64,000 bases of DNA from Limnomonas spitsbergensis (Eukaryota; Chlorophyta; Chlorophyceae; Chlamydomonadales): assembly GCA_037349105.1 (NCBI GenBank), contig JAYJMM010000050.1, positions 62,001 through 126,000 on the forward strand. Direction: 5' to 3'. The notes beneath the pieces are model-generated. The model did no database searches. It saw only the letters and a list, made by a program, of their open reading frames with translations, and was not told where the DNA came from. Position 1 is the stretch's first letter; the number at the start of each line of letters is the position of its first letter. Made by a program: the position numbers and the translations under genes. Shown in pieces: positions 1 through 10,900 of the stretch.

Positions 1-2874
1 TGCCTGTCTCAGGGGACAACGCTGGCGACGTAGCCCATCTACCCCAGCTTTGGACCTCATTCCGTCCTGGACTGGCAATCCTACGATGAGCCTCAGATTC
101 AGCTGGACTTGGCGCTGCAGTCGCCCATTCCCTTCCTGGAGAAGCTGATGAAGACAAAGGGGGGCTGGATCAGGTAATGTCAGCGGTCTTCGAATTTGAA
201 TGGGAGCTACCTTTCCGCGAGTGTGTGTGTGTTTGCCCCCTTCGGAAAACTGAATGGCCTTGGCCCTATGACGCCTGATGGTAACCTCAGGATTTTTAAG
301 GAAAGGCAAGCCGGCATTCCTTCCTGCCAGTTTCATGTTTTGGTTGATGTTATCGAGCATGCTCTCTCTTGGGCTGGCAAGGGCAACCCTGGCCATGTAT
401 CCCTCGCCCCCCCCATGCCCTTGCTTAACCCGTGCTGAGGCTGACGTATGTGTGGCTTCATCGCTCAGCATCAGCGCACTACCCTGCCCCCCTGCCATCT
501 TTATTTTATTTATTTTGCAAAAAAGCATGTAAAAGAGTTACTTGTAACCGCATTTATGCAGCCTCCCCTCACTCTCTCAGCCGCTGCAAAGATTTCGCAC
601 ACTTGTGAACCCTTTACGCAGTGCATGGTTCCCGCAGGTTCTCTGGGGGCACGCCTGGCATACGCGTGGGCAACACCTTTGTGGCTGTTGGACACATCGT
701 GGGGGACATGACCTGCTTCCACAAGGTGAGCTCCACCTGGACCCCAACCCAGGCCCAAACCCTGACTCCCTCTCACGTTCCACAAGGTGAGCTCCACCTG
801 GCCCCGAACCCTGACCTCGTTCTCCTCACGTTCCACAAGGTGAGCTCCACCTGGCCCCGAACCCTGACCTCCTTCTCCTCACGTTCCTCAAGGTGTGTAG
901 GGTCGCAGCGGAGGAGGTCAGAAAGGATGGGGGGGGGGGAATGAGGAGCAGCAGCAGGAGCAAGAAATGGAGGGGGGAGGGGGGCGAGCAAGGAGCAGTA
1001 GCAGACACCGGAAATCTGAAATGCCCTCTCTGGTGACCCAGGAGAGTGTGGTCACACCTTTCAGCTCCGGGGTTTATGCGTATGTTTACTCTTGTTCCTT
1101 GCCTTTGTTGTCATATCACATTCATTGTCATCTATCTAGTGTTCAAAAAGCTGGTTTGCGGCCTCCTGTCCCGTGCATCAAATCTGGTTCTCTGCTGCAC
1201 TCAAAAAAAGTGCCGATACTTGGCCACAACAGCCAGGAAGTGTCTCTGGTAGCTTGCCTTCCCTCAGACATGTCCGCGGACAGTAAGGCGTCCAACTTTC
1301 CATCCAGCGCGATGGTAGCTCACCTAGTGCTACGGCCGAACGGGTGGCTTCCTTAATCCATGCCGCAGGGCGTACTGTTTATCCATCCAGCGCAATCTGC
1401 TTTAGAACTCATCACTGACCCAGCCCACCTGTTGAGAGCAAAATAAAGTGCTTGCAGAGAGGATTGCATGGCTGTGATTCCGTTCTTGTGATTGCTGCCC
1501 CCAGCGCCTGTTGTTGATCTCATGGAACGAACGCTTCGCTCTCCCCGCTCCTGCCGCTTTCAGTTGAGGCCGGCGGTACAGGCAGGCGTCAATACGACGA
1601 GGGCGCTGCGGACAGCAGACGGCGGTGGCTCCCTCACTGAGGCGGACACTGCTGCCCGCGCCGCCTGGTCGGACAGTTCGAGATCTAGAGGGCAGCGAGA
1701 TTCCGGCCTACGATCCGGGGGCAGCAAAAATGCGACAACGGACGCGCACTCCGGTGGCGGGCGCATAGGCAGGACCGAGTCGGCGAATGCCTCCGGACCT
1801 TGTCGCGTCGTCAGGGGACGACAGCTTCAGGAGGACGACACCGCCGTCCAAAACTACCGCGACCAGGACGTCAGCTTATGGGACCACGCGTGCAACTCCA
1901 GCAAGCCGGCCCCGGGGAATTCGGGGCTGATGTGGCAGCACCACTACCGCGGTCATAAGCTACCGCGGCACCACCGATTCTGGTGAGGACTGAATGACTG
2001 ATGAGCGAGGGGAAGCTGCTAATGAGATGAGAACCCAGATGAGGACGCGGTTTTATGGGCAACTTGTCATTTGTGAGGCCTCGTAATTTGGCCTGGCATA
2101 TTCGGTACTGGTATGCGTCCAGAACCACAAGCATTTAAGAGTCGAATCTCACAATTGTGGGGGCCGGTCAAATTAAACAGATTGCATTGACTGCGGTTTT
2201 TTAAAGATTGGAGAGGGCAAAGCAAATATTTGAGAGGGGGAAATGAAGGCTGTTAGCCAAAGGCATCCTTGGATAGTTACAACAGAGAGGGGGGTGGAGG
2301 CAGGAGTTGGGCAGAAGCTGCTGGAAAAGTCACTGAACCCGGATCCCAATCAAACTCTTAACCCTCAGCCGTGAGCCCCATCAGAGTTTCAAAAGCTGCC
2401 TCGCGCATTCACTGCGCAGGGACTATTTTTTCTTCATCTACTCTTGGGACGCTCGCACCCCTCACCAGATCACCCACATGAGGTGAGCATGTGCTGGGTG
2501 GCTGCGCCAGCGCCAGTCTGCTCGCCTCACCTGCTCCCGCCGCCTGCTTGCTTCCTTGCACCTCCCATTATCCAGACTCCTCCGGGAGCACCTAGGGCCT
2601 GAGACGTTGTTTTGTGTGCTCGTCCTGCAGCCATGCCTTTATTCCATATGATGCTGAGGACCACTCTGGGGTGCATTACCCGAGCGGTGTGCAGCTCAAC
2701 CTGCAGCGGAAGGGCGAGGCTGGTGGCCCGTCGCTGCTGTTATCCTACGGCCGGGGCGACGACCGCGTGATGACCATGGAACTCAGTGCGCAGATGCTGG
2801 AGGAGTATCTGATGCCGTTGGAGGGGCTAGAGCAAGGCAACTTTAAGTTCTGCACTGTGGGTAGCCGGGCTTGA
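1..2874 (+). CDS. Beta-propeller glycan-processing-like protein, C-terminal part (5' end outside window)
   Basis: I can read four exons. Exon a ends at 173 (donor GTAATG); its start is unclear, because a TAG at 31-33 limits how far left it can extend. Exon b starts at 638 after CCCGCAG. Exon c is 2420-2482 and exon d is 2631-2874, ending in TGA. Exons a/b and c/d join in phase. Exon b joins exon c in phase only if it uses the last of four tandem donors (end at 892); the first donor (725) leaves a phase mismatch. Readable blocks are YPSFGPHSVLDWQ, GGWIRFSGGTPGIRVGN, VAVGHIVGD, DYFFFIYSWD, HYPSGVQLN and LLLSYGRGDDR. From knowledge of the family, a YPSG/SYG.GD pattern after an SGGTP...VGH strand resembles five-bladed propellers of the GH43/GH130 type, often fused to glycosyltransferases in protists. 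The specific activity is unknown. The intron from 893 to 2419 is about 1.5 kb and shows no other supported gene. Confidence 0.5.
721..892 (+). repeat. 53-bp tandem repeat carrying serial 5' splice sites
   Basis: The motif CACAAGGTGAGCTCCACCTG occurs at about 720, 781 and 834, and a fourth, altered copy at 886 reads CTCAAGGTGTGT. The last spacings are 53 bp. Each copy holds a good donor (AAG|GTGAGC). Because 53 is not a multiple of three, the donors at 725, 786, 839 and 892 fall in different phases (0, 1, 0, 2). Only the last is in phase with the next recognised exon. Confidence 0.85.
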
Positions 2875-4247
2875 GTTTGAAATTGGTTTCTTGGGGCCTG
2901 TCGCTGTGTAGTGCCTCGCTGGGATAGCTCAGGTGAGTTTTTGTGTTGAAAGTCTGGTCGAGCATGGGAGCCTCGTCGGCAGGCGGCAGGGAGTCCGGGT
3001 GGCGGTAAGAAGGGATGCCTTTTGAATGTCAGTGAGCATTTTGTTTGTTTAAATTATTTTTAAATTGGGCATTTCATTTTGTGTACCCAGTGGCTCATTT
3101 GTGGCTAGCATCGAATGATTTGTGGATTTTCTTTGGTGATTTATACTCCGACCCTAGGTTGGGTAATGTGAAAGGGTTCCCATTACCCTACCTATACTGG
3201 GGGAGCCACAGTATAGTTTTTTTACCAGCAAAGGGACAGCCAGGATTTGTTTCGACTTCAAGTGAGTTCTGAGTCACCATTAACGAGACCATATCAGAAT
3301 GTGTGCATGATGGAACAGAGACAAACATCATTTTCCGATTCATTTCCTGTTCTTATGAAACCAACTGGAATTCCGCATCCTCGGATCCCTTTGTGGATCG
3401 TGAGGTTGTGTCCGGTTGTCTAGCTAGCCATATAGAGACTGACGGTTAATGTGAATGTGGCCATAACCGAGTGGTAGAGGTCAAGATGTGAAGGCAGAGT
3501 TTTAATTTTTAAGATTGGGATTTGAAGGCAGGAAGAACAGCAATGATTAATCTACAAACTCACAAGTACGGTTTGCAAGTGTAATTACGGACCAGTACCG
3601 TACTAATATAAATCCACTGGTGTGCTACCGCTAAATAATTGTCGACCAGTACTGAAACATAAATCCGCGCACATGCTAGAGCTATATACTGGTAATGTAA
3701 ACCAATACTTTAACAATTCCCCGGGTATGCTATGCTGTTTGGGATGTGTCATGTCTGCTCCTGAGCTTGCATGAGAGCATGAGACATCCCATGATGGTAT
3801 AGATGATGGCCTTGAGTGTGTCAGCCAGGGCATCATCATGTTTGCTCTGCACCCAAGACCAAGAAGCGTCTACCGCTTGTCATCCCACCAGATGGAACCC
3901 TGTCTATTTTTAAGTATTATTAAACTCAAGTGCCTTATGTATGCGGAAAGAAAGGAAGCTACGCCCCATGGGGGGCATGTGAGTTCAGGAAACAATGCAG
4001 CATGGGCCGAAGCCACAACCGCGCCGTCACCGTGTCATGTAGGCGATCATAGATACCAGCGACCTGGGACACATGCATGTCTCTCTCTCACCGCAGCCCT
4101 TTGGTGTCTGCTCAAAGCAGTCATGGCTCCAGTATGCCTCCTCCTCACAGTATGCCTGTCAGTATGCCTCTGCCTACCTCACAGTATGCCTCTCTACTGG
4201 TCCTGCATGCCTCTCTCTCGGTCTCTCTGCAACTCCATGGCGTCCTC
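2875..4247. other. Intergenic region between convergent genes
   Basis: No convincing coding exon. It contains degenerate repeats of about 55-60 bp with CCAGTAC...AAATCC at 3590-3715, CAGTATGCCT repeats at 4130-4200, and one copy of a dispersed element at 3947-4040. The upstream gene ends at 2874 and the minus-strand GT61 gene ends at 4248, so both transcripts should terminate here. I did not see an unambiguous polyadenylation signal. Confidence 0.6.
3947..4040 (+). repeat. Dispersed element of about 90 bp, copy 1
   Basis: It shares the order AAAGAAAG, AGCTACGCCC, a short GGG/CCC hairpin, AGGAA.CAA, GCAGC.TGGG, AGCCACA, CCGCGCCGT, ACC with the sequence at 8629-8724. Identity looks like about 70-75% by eye. 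The element is noncoding and lies just downstream of the minus-strand GT61 gene, on the opposite strand. Confidence 0.6.
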
Positions 4248-6886
4248 TCACAGCGGCTCAGAGTCCATGGTGTCCCTCGGCCGCGAACCATCGTCATTGA
4301 TGTAATGCCCCCACTCATCAGCTAGTTTGGCATACCTGCCCACATCCCCATCCACACCCGCAATTCTATCCAGCAATTTCTGCAGAATCCCCGTCTCGAT
4401 CCGTACGTGACGGTCCCTCTCATAAGTCCAGCCAGGCCCCTTCCCCGTCTCCTCCCACAACCCTGGAGCGGAGTTTGCTTCAGTCACTATGTTGAGGCCG
4501 TACCAGAACACACTCTGATTCTTGTCCGTCATGGTCAGCATCTTGCGCAGGTAGTGGTTGGGCCAGATCCCTTGAAAGCCAAGGGGCTTCACTTCGATGG
4601 CGGCAGCGCCCTTTGGCATGAAGACGGCGTTCGACAACGCTGCACCGTGCACCGCCAACAGTACGTCTGTCTGCCGCATCAGGGCCGCACTCAGCAGCAG
4701 GTCATCAAATGCGTAGCTAACACACTGCGCTCCCACATAGGGGCCCTGGGTGCCCCTTGGATCACCACCGCCAGAATCAGCACCAGTTGCCAGCTTCCTG
4801 GCAGCTTCCATCCTCGCCTGACCTGCTTGCAGCACTGATGCATCGGAGAGTAACCCGGGCTTCCATGCGTTGCACCACTGCATCACTTCATCCGCGTTCA
4901 ACACGGTGCGGTGGCCAGAGCCCGGACGCCTAGCCAGCACCACGCGCAGCAGCCGCCCACCTTGGCGCTTGCCTGAGGCTACACTCTTGTCCAGCTCAGA
5001 GGTGTCAATAGGCAGAGGGAAATGTGGGCCAACCTGCATACATTGGATGAGGGCAATGCTGATACACGTTTAGAACACTGGAATAGCAACCAACGCTGCT
5101 ATCTTTCTCACTGGCTACCAATGCCATGGTAAAATCACCAGGGGCAAAAAGATGCCTTTCCCCAAATTACCTCCCCCCCCTCCTCTATGAGCCCCCCCAA
5201 CTGATTTCCCACGCCCTTAATGAATAATGATTATCAAGTGGCCATTCATCACCCCACCTGAGGCAGCATTCTCTTCTCCATGTAGTGCTGGATGAAGGCC
5301 TGCCCCGCGCTCCAGTTGGGATGATCAAAGCCCTTGTTGAGGTCCCACCAGCCTGTGTTCAAGTCAGGTTTGCGGCCCATCCAATGCCATTGCTGCAACC
5401 AGGGATGCAGTGATGCACTTAATATCTGGTTAGTGCCTGCAGACTCAAGCCAACAAAACAACATGATTCTGGTAAGAGAGCATGTGGGGGCTGCAGCAGA
5501 CTTAAGCCAACAATACTGTGACAGTAGCAGACTCAAGCCATCGGAAAACCCGATGACAGTGCTGGACGCTGTATCAGGGCATTAATCAGCGAGACCTGCC
5601 AATCGAGTTCAATGGCATCCAACAAAGGGGTGTCTAGGCAGCATGGCAAGCACGGCCAGAACAGGAGCATTTCCTATGAAGATAATGGGATCTGCATTTG
5701 TCCCCACCAAAGCCACGAGTGGTCTCAAAGCTTGGCTGACTGTTGTCTCTTGTCCTCATACCAGCATCCTTTCCCTACTATTCCTGTGCTCCCTTCATGG
5801 CCCTCAGCAACACTACAACTCACCGCCTCCAGGCGACACATGCCCAGGGTCTCGAAGCACCGCACGTGTCGCCCCTCAAGCGTGTGGTTGGCGGTCTGCT
5901 GATGTAGATGCCCTCTGGTAGAGGCCTCAGCTACAGTCACCTAAGGGCGAGGACAGCCACGCGGGTCAATCATAATTGCCATGGTGCTATCTACTTTCAT
6001 GCACTGCTGACTGCCCATCCCTTCTCATACACGCACCGGTTGTTGGTTTGAGTGGAAGGCGCTGTAAAGCTTCAGGTTAGGGGGCATGCCCTGACCCATC
6101 ATGTTGAACATGAGGGTGTACCGCTTGTCCCATGCACCCCGCTGCGTAGCAGCCCACAGCGGCACAAACAGCTTCTCCAACATCTCTGCAGAATTGTATT
6201 GGTAGGAGAGGAAAAACACGACGGGGACCGTGCAGTTGCTGAAGTGAGGCTGAGCCAGGTCACGGGCTGTCTCTTGGCTGGTGAGGGGCCGGAAGTAAGG
6301 ATCCGGCATGCTGGTTTCAATGCTGGCATCCCCCTGGCTCCCGGGAAAGAAATGAATGACCTGACCATATAGAGGGAAAGACGGCAAGGTCCCTGTCCAT
6401 GGTACATCCTCCTTGTTATACATCACAAAGCGACCTTGGTCGATGCAGATGTTCTCGAACACACTGCAATAGCTTTTCCGACGTGTGAAGGTATGCGTTT
6501 TATTAGAGCTTTTGTCGTATACTTTGTCCTTCCATTTTGAGAGCTGCTCTTGGACTTTAAGACGTGTAGGAGGTATGTATTCCTTAGGGCAGTTTTTTGT
6601 GTGAGACACAGAAGTCCCCTCGGCATGGCTGCCGATATGGTCACCTGCATGGATGACGCATGGCTCGGGTCACTAAACATGCATTTATGGCATGCAGGAC
6701 ACTACACAATCACCAAGCGATAACGTGATCTGCCATCGTCGGCCAATCTTGGCTCTTCAAAGCTCTGGCCTGATGCCCTATCAGCACGTTCACATCCTAG
6801 TGCTCACCTGCTGGGTTTTGGATGGCCGGATTGGCTGCAGCTTTAGCACAGACGACCAATAAACAGCAGATGAACAGCTGTATCAT
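4248..6886 (-). CDS. Glycosyltransferase family 61 protein, secretory, complete (574 aa)
   Basis: Five exons on the minus strand join in perfect phase: 6886-6808, 6644-6037, 5940-5824, 5392-5258 and 5033-4248 (stop TGA). All introns are GT-AG. The protein is 574 aa. Residues 1 to about 18 (MIQLFICCLLVVCAKAAA) are a signal peptide, so the enzyme should enter the ER/Golgi and work on secreted or wall glycans. Residues 27-229 form a lineage-type N-terminal region with conserved blocks CIDQGRFV, FSNCTV, VPLWAA and MFNMMGQ. Exon 3 holds the VRCFETLGMC strand typical of the start of the GT61 domain. Exon 5 holds LARRPGSGHR (about 346-355) and TDVLLAVHGAALSNAVFMP, with HGAALSN at about 442-448. This D.L...HGA.L.N pattern is the hallmark of GT61/DUF563 (plant xylosyl- and arabinosyltransferases, animal EOGT). 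The transferred sugar cannot be told from sequence. It is divergent from the paralogue starting at 7922. Confidence 0.88.
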
Positions 6887-7921
6887 TGTTTCTCTTGAAA
6901 GAAAAGAAAAGCGAACGCCGATGCGGCGTGGATTTGGGGGAATACAGGCTGACGAGACGCCCAAGCCCCGGTCTGTATACCTTTGAAGGGGACAAGTAAT
7001 CAGAGGTGCTGCTGCGCATCACAAAAACGGCGGCAGAGCAGAGCAGTCGGGTAAGTGACTTTTCAAAGGGCAGGCGCAGCCAGGTGCGGACGGGGTCACC
7101 TGGACCCCATGCAAACCCCCTCGCCATGTTGCAGGATTTCAAAATAGTTGTCACAACTCTATCGCTGGCTAAGTGCGTGTTTTTAATGATGCGTATCAAA
7201 TTGCCCATAGAGAAGCAAAGCCACAGCTGTCGGCCTGTCGCGTCACACTAGGGGACAGCGTGACGACACCTTACGCCATCCGCTGTGAGATCCAGCCTTG
7301 GTAGCTGAGTTTCTCATTTCTGCACCTCGGCCTTTGAGGTCTGACAGGAATAACCTTAATAAATACAGCCGATTGATTTACGCTGTAGCGCATAAAGTTT
7401 CCGGGACGTTCCAGAAACATCAGGCTGACGGATTGACGGACTGACAGACAGACAGACGGATACGGGGTGACTCTGGGGGCTTCGCCCCCGCGACCTTCGG
7501 CCGCTCGGGGGGGCTCTGCCGAAAAGTGACGAAGGCGGGTCAGGAAGAGCCTGACGCAGGCTGGCAGCCGGTCGGACTGTTTTCAAGGAAACGTCGAAGA
7601 CGATGGATGCTAAATACAGATTGGACAGTTGGAAATGCTAGTTTTTTAGGAAGGGGAGGGGCATAGAGGGGTGGGACACCAAGGACATTCAAAACTCTGG
7701 GGCGCAACGCAACGGGCGCGAAGGTGTACCATCCGATCGGATCCATCGACGGATTACACACTTTCAAGATCATTTCGATTTGCGAACGACTATGCATGTA
7801 TGACAACAACAGCGTGTGTTGCCTTCGAGGAATAACCCATGACGAGCGTGTCGACCAGTAGACTGTACGAAAGGCAACTATGCTTACTAGCCTTAAGCTC
7901 CCCCGATGGCCAAGCAGCCCC
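6887..7921. promoter_or_regulatory. Divergent intergenic region between the two GT61 genes
   Basis: About 1.03 kb separates the two start codons, so it should hold both promoters. No defined TATA box or operator could be assigned with confidence. It contains a GACA-rich microsatellite at 7430-7460 and a GC hairpin at 7475-7489. ORFs on both strands show no signal peptide, motif or splice-compatible extension, and I treat them as chance. Confidence 0.45.
7475..7489. repeat. GC hairpin GGGGGC-TTC-GCCCCC
   Basis: Perfect 6-bp GC stem with a TTC loop. It is followed by further GC-rich half-palindromes up to about 7515. It is the reverse complement of the core of the hairpin at 14,028-14,046, so it belongs to a dispersed hairpin family. 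Confidence 0.65.
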
Positions 7922-10900
7922 ATGATGTCGATGCATAGAAGACTGGAGTCGTTGAATCTGTGTTTGCGATTGGCCTGGATCTCAGCATTCATCCTGCTGC
8001 AATTCGTTGGAGCTCAAGGAAGTGAGTCTGCCACCGACACCGGCACGCTCACCAACTTTCGCATGCCATGCAGGAACCTGTCATGAGCTGCTGTATACAG
8101 GTCATGCATCACTGTTCATTTATTTCACACCAGACCTCCTTTGGCATATCGCTGGGCAGACACCGCTGTGCCGATGGGGACTGAACCTTGACCAGCCTAC
8201 GACCAGTGGGCGGTGGCCCAAGCAACATGGCATGTTGCACCTTCCCCCCAGGGCCATAGGATGTGATGCAGCTGCTTTGTGGCTGAAACCACCTGAAATA
8301 ATCTTTGTCCTAAATGCTGCATTTTGCCATCCAAGGCCGTGTCTCTCTTCACCAGCACTGCCACACCCTGTCTCCTCAGCTGACTCCATCAACTGGCAAG
8401 GTGCCCCAGACTGTCAATGGGCACAGGGCTGTGACTTTGCGGGCAATGATCTGCTCAGCACGAGGACACCAGGTAGCCGCTGCTCCAAGGTGTGTGCCGC
8501 GGCTGGCAGTCGATGCACGCACTTCACCTGGTTCGACGGAATCTGCTATTTGAAGACGGGGGCAGTGTCCGTAAATGACGCCAAGGCCGTACCAGGTGCA
8601 GACACTGTGTGTGGCGTCATGATAGCAGGTAAGAAAGAAAGAAAGCTACGCCCTATAAGGGCGTAGAGGTTAAGGAACAAGCGCAGCTTGGGGCTGTAGC
8701 CACATCCGCGCCGTTACCATGACAACAGGTAATCTCCCTGAAACCAGGTTATCTCCCTTTGTTTTCAGCCTCAAGGGGCTGAGAAAGGGACTCATATCGG
8801 CCGTTTTGCAGTCATGGGTCCCTGTTTCACCCCTTAATGTTTTTTTTTTGCTTGGGAATGTAAGCTAGCAGGGATGAAATGAGTCCGGACACATAACATG
8901 CACGCACCCAGGTTCCGAGTGTTTAGGCTAACTGCAGCAAATCTCCACTGTGTATCAGCAAACCAGCTTCCTCAGCTTTCTCCCGGTTTCCACTGCCTGG
9001 CCCTGTCTAAAAGGGAAAAGGCTAGGTGCATGCATGGATGCCTTTACAACAACCAGCGAGGAGGGCATCACATCCAGCCAAAGCTCAGTGGCAAAGGGTG
9101 GCAGGCCAAAGGCTGCATCACTGCCACATTCTTCTTAGTGCTGGCATCAGCTGCTCTTCTTGTCGGCTTCATCCTTCACCAGTTCACCCCTCCTGCTTTT
9201 CCTTAGTGCGCACATCACACCTCGTTAGGCCTGCTACAACACATTTTTAACTTAGGGCCTTTCACGCCTAGCGCGTCTGACGTTGTCGATGTTTTCATCC
9301 GTCCATTCTTCTTGGCGCCATCCTACTACAGCTCAAACATCATACATTTATAATGTCACCGGTCATGGCTCCATCTATTGGCTAGCATAATATAGTCTAA
9401 ATTTAGGACCCAGCAGGATGTGCCTCTCATCCTATCACATTTACAAACTTCCAGACTGCTCGAGGAGGGACATGCCTCTCATTTCTCACCCCATCACTCC
9501 GCCTCCTTTTCAGACAACTCGAGGAGGGACATGCCTCTCATTCTCCACCCCATCACTCCGCCTCATTTTCAGACAACTCGAGGAGGGACATGCCTCTCAT
9601 TCTCCACCCCATACTTACGCCTCCTTTTCAGACAACATGAGGGAGGACCTGCCCTCCACCAAAGACTGCCCCGCGGGTTACGACAGCCCAAACCCTGATG
9701 AAGTCAAGGAGCATTTCAGCAAGTGGTTCGACCCCCGCAGCGCCACCTCATACTGCGAGACCTTCCGTTACGTCTGCATCGACCAGGATCGATTTGTGGT
9801 GCACGGCAAGTCCTACGAAGCCATGGGGGCGGGTCGGGAGATTTCGTTAGGGACGAGGGGATGCCTGATGCAACTAGGTTTCCTATACCGTAAATCGGGA
9901 TAGGGTCCACTCCACCAGGGGTCCGCGCATCCCCCACAAATTTAATTTAAATTTTCGTCGCGCAGCCAAAAAACAGTTTGGAAAAGGCCGCGCTGCGGCG
10001 AAAATTCTGCAGATCGTTTAATTTGACGCCGCGCATCAGGTATGATAATGACAAATCCGGTACGATAATGAAAAATTGCCGCTGACACTCCGCGCAGCAG
10101 CGATGTTTTAGGTAATATCAGCGCGCATCCAAGTCAGTGTACCCCAATCATTAATTAATTTGAGCCAAGTTTACCGCCTTTTACGGTACCGGTATAGTAG
10201 ATTTAAATGGCCATCCCTCGAAAGTAACATTATTTAGGGATACCGATAAGGGATTCATTAAAATACTTATGATCGATTGCCAATGCCAGTTAAACTTTCG
10301 GGAATGGAGAGGTTTCTCCGTACTCTGCCCCGAAGCAAGTCATTCATCCACACACCTAAGGGAAGGCGATTCAAATCTATGACAGTTCCTCGCTCATGGT
10401 CTTACCCGGGAAATCCCCCCCTCCTCGCTCCCCCTTGTCTCCATTTGTAGGCAAGGCGGACGTGCCCAGCCTGGGCGGCCAGATCCCGTCCTTCCCGCTG
10501 CACGCGGAGGTTGCGCACGACTTCATGGGAGTGCCCGACGCCCTGGAGCAGCAGACCCAGTTCCCCGACCCAGTTTTCCGGCCGCACACGGCTGCGGAGG
10601 AATTGTACGACCTGGCCCACCCCGAGTTCAGCAACTGCACCGTCTCCGTCGTCATTTTCCTGTCCTACATGTGGGTCATGTGCGTGTGTGTGTGTTGTGC
10701 TGTCCAGGGGTAGTACATGTGTGCTGTGCTGCCCAGGAATAGGTTGCGGGGCCCAGGAACAGGTTGCAGGGACCAGGAATAGGTTGCAGGGACCAGGAAT
10801 AGGTCACGGGGACCAGGAATAGGTTGCAGGGACCAGGAATAGGTTGCAGGGCCCAGGAAAAGGTTGAGGGGACCAGGAATAGGTTGTGGGGACCAGGAAT

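Noticed and set aside
1492..1986. 164-codon + strand ORF inside the intron of the first gene
   Set aside because: GC-rich stretch with open frames on both strands and no recognisable motif. Its splice sites do not connect to the neighbouring exons in phase.
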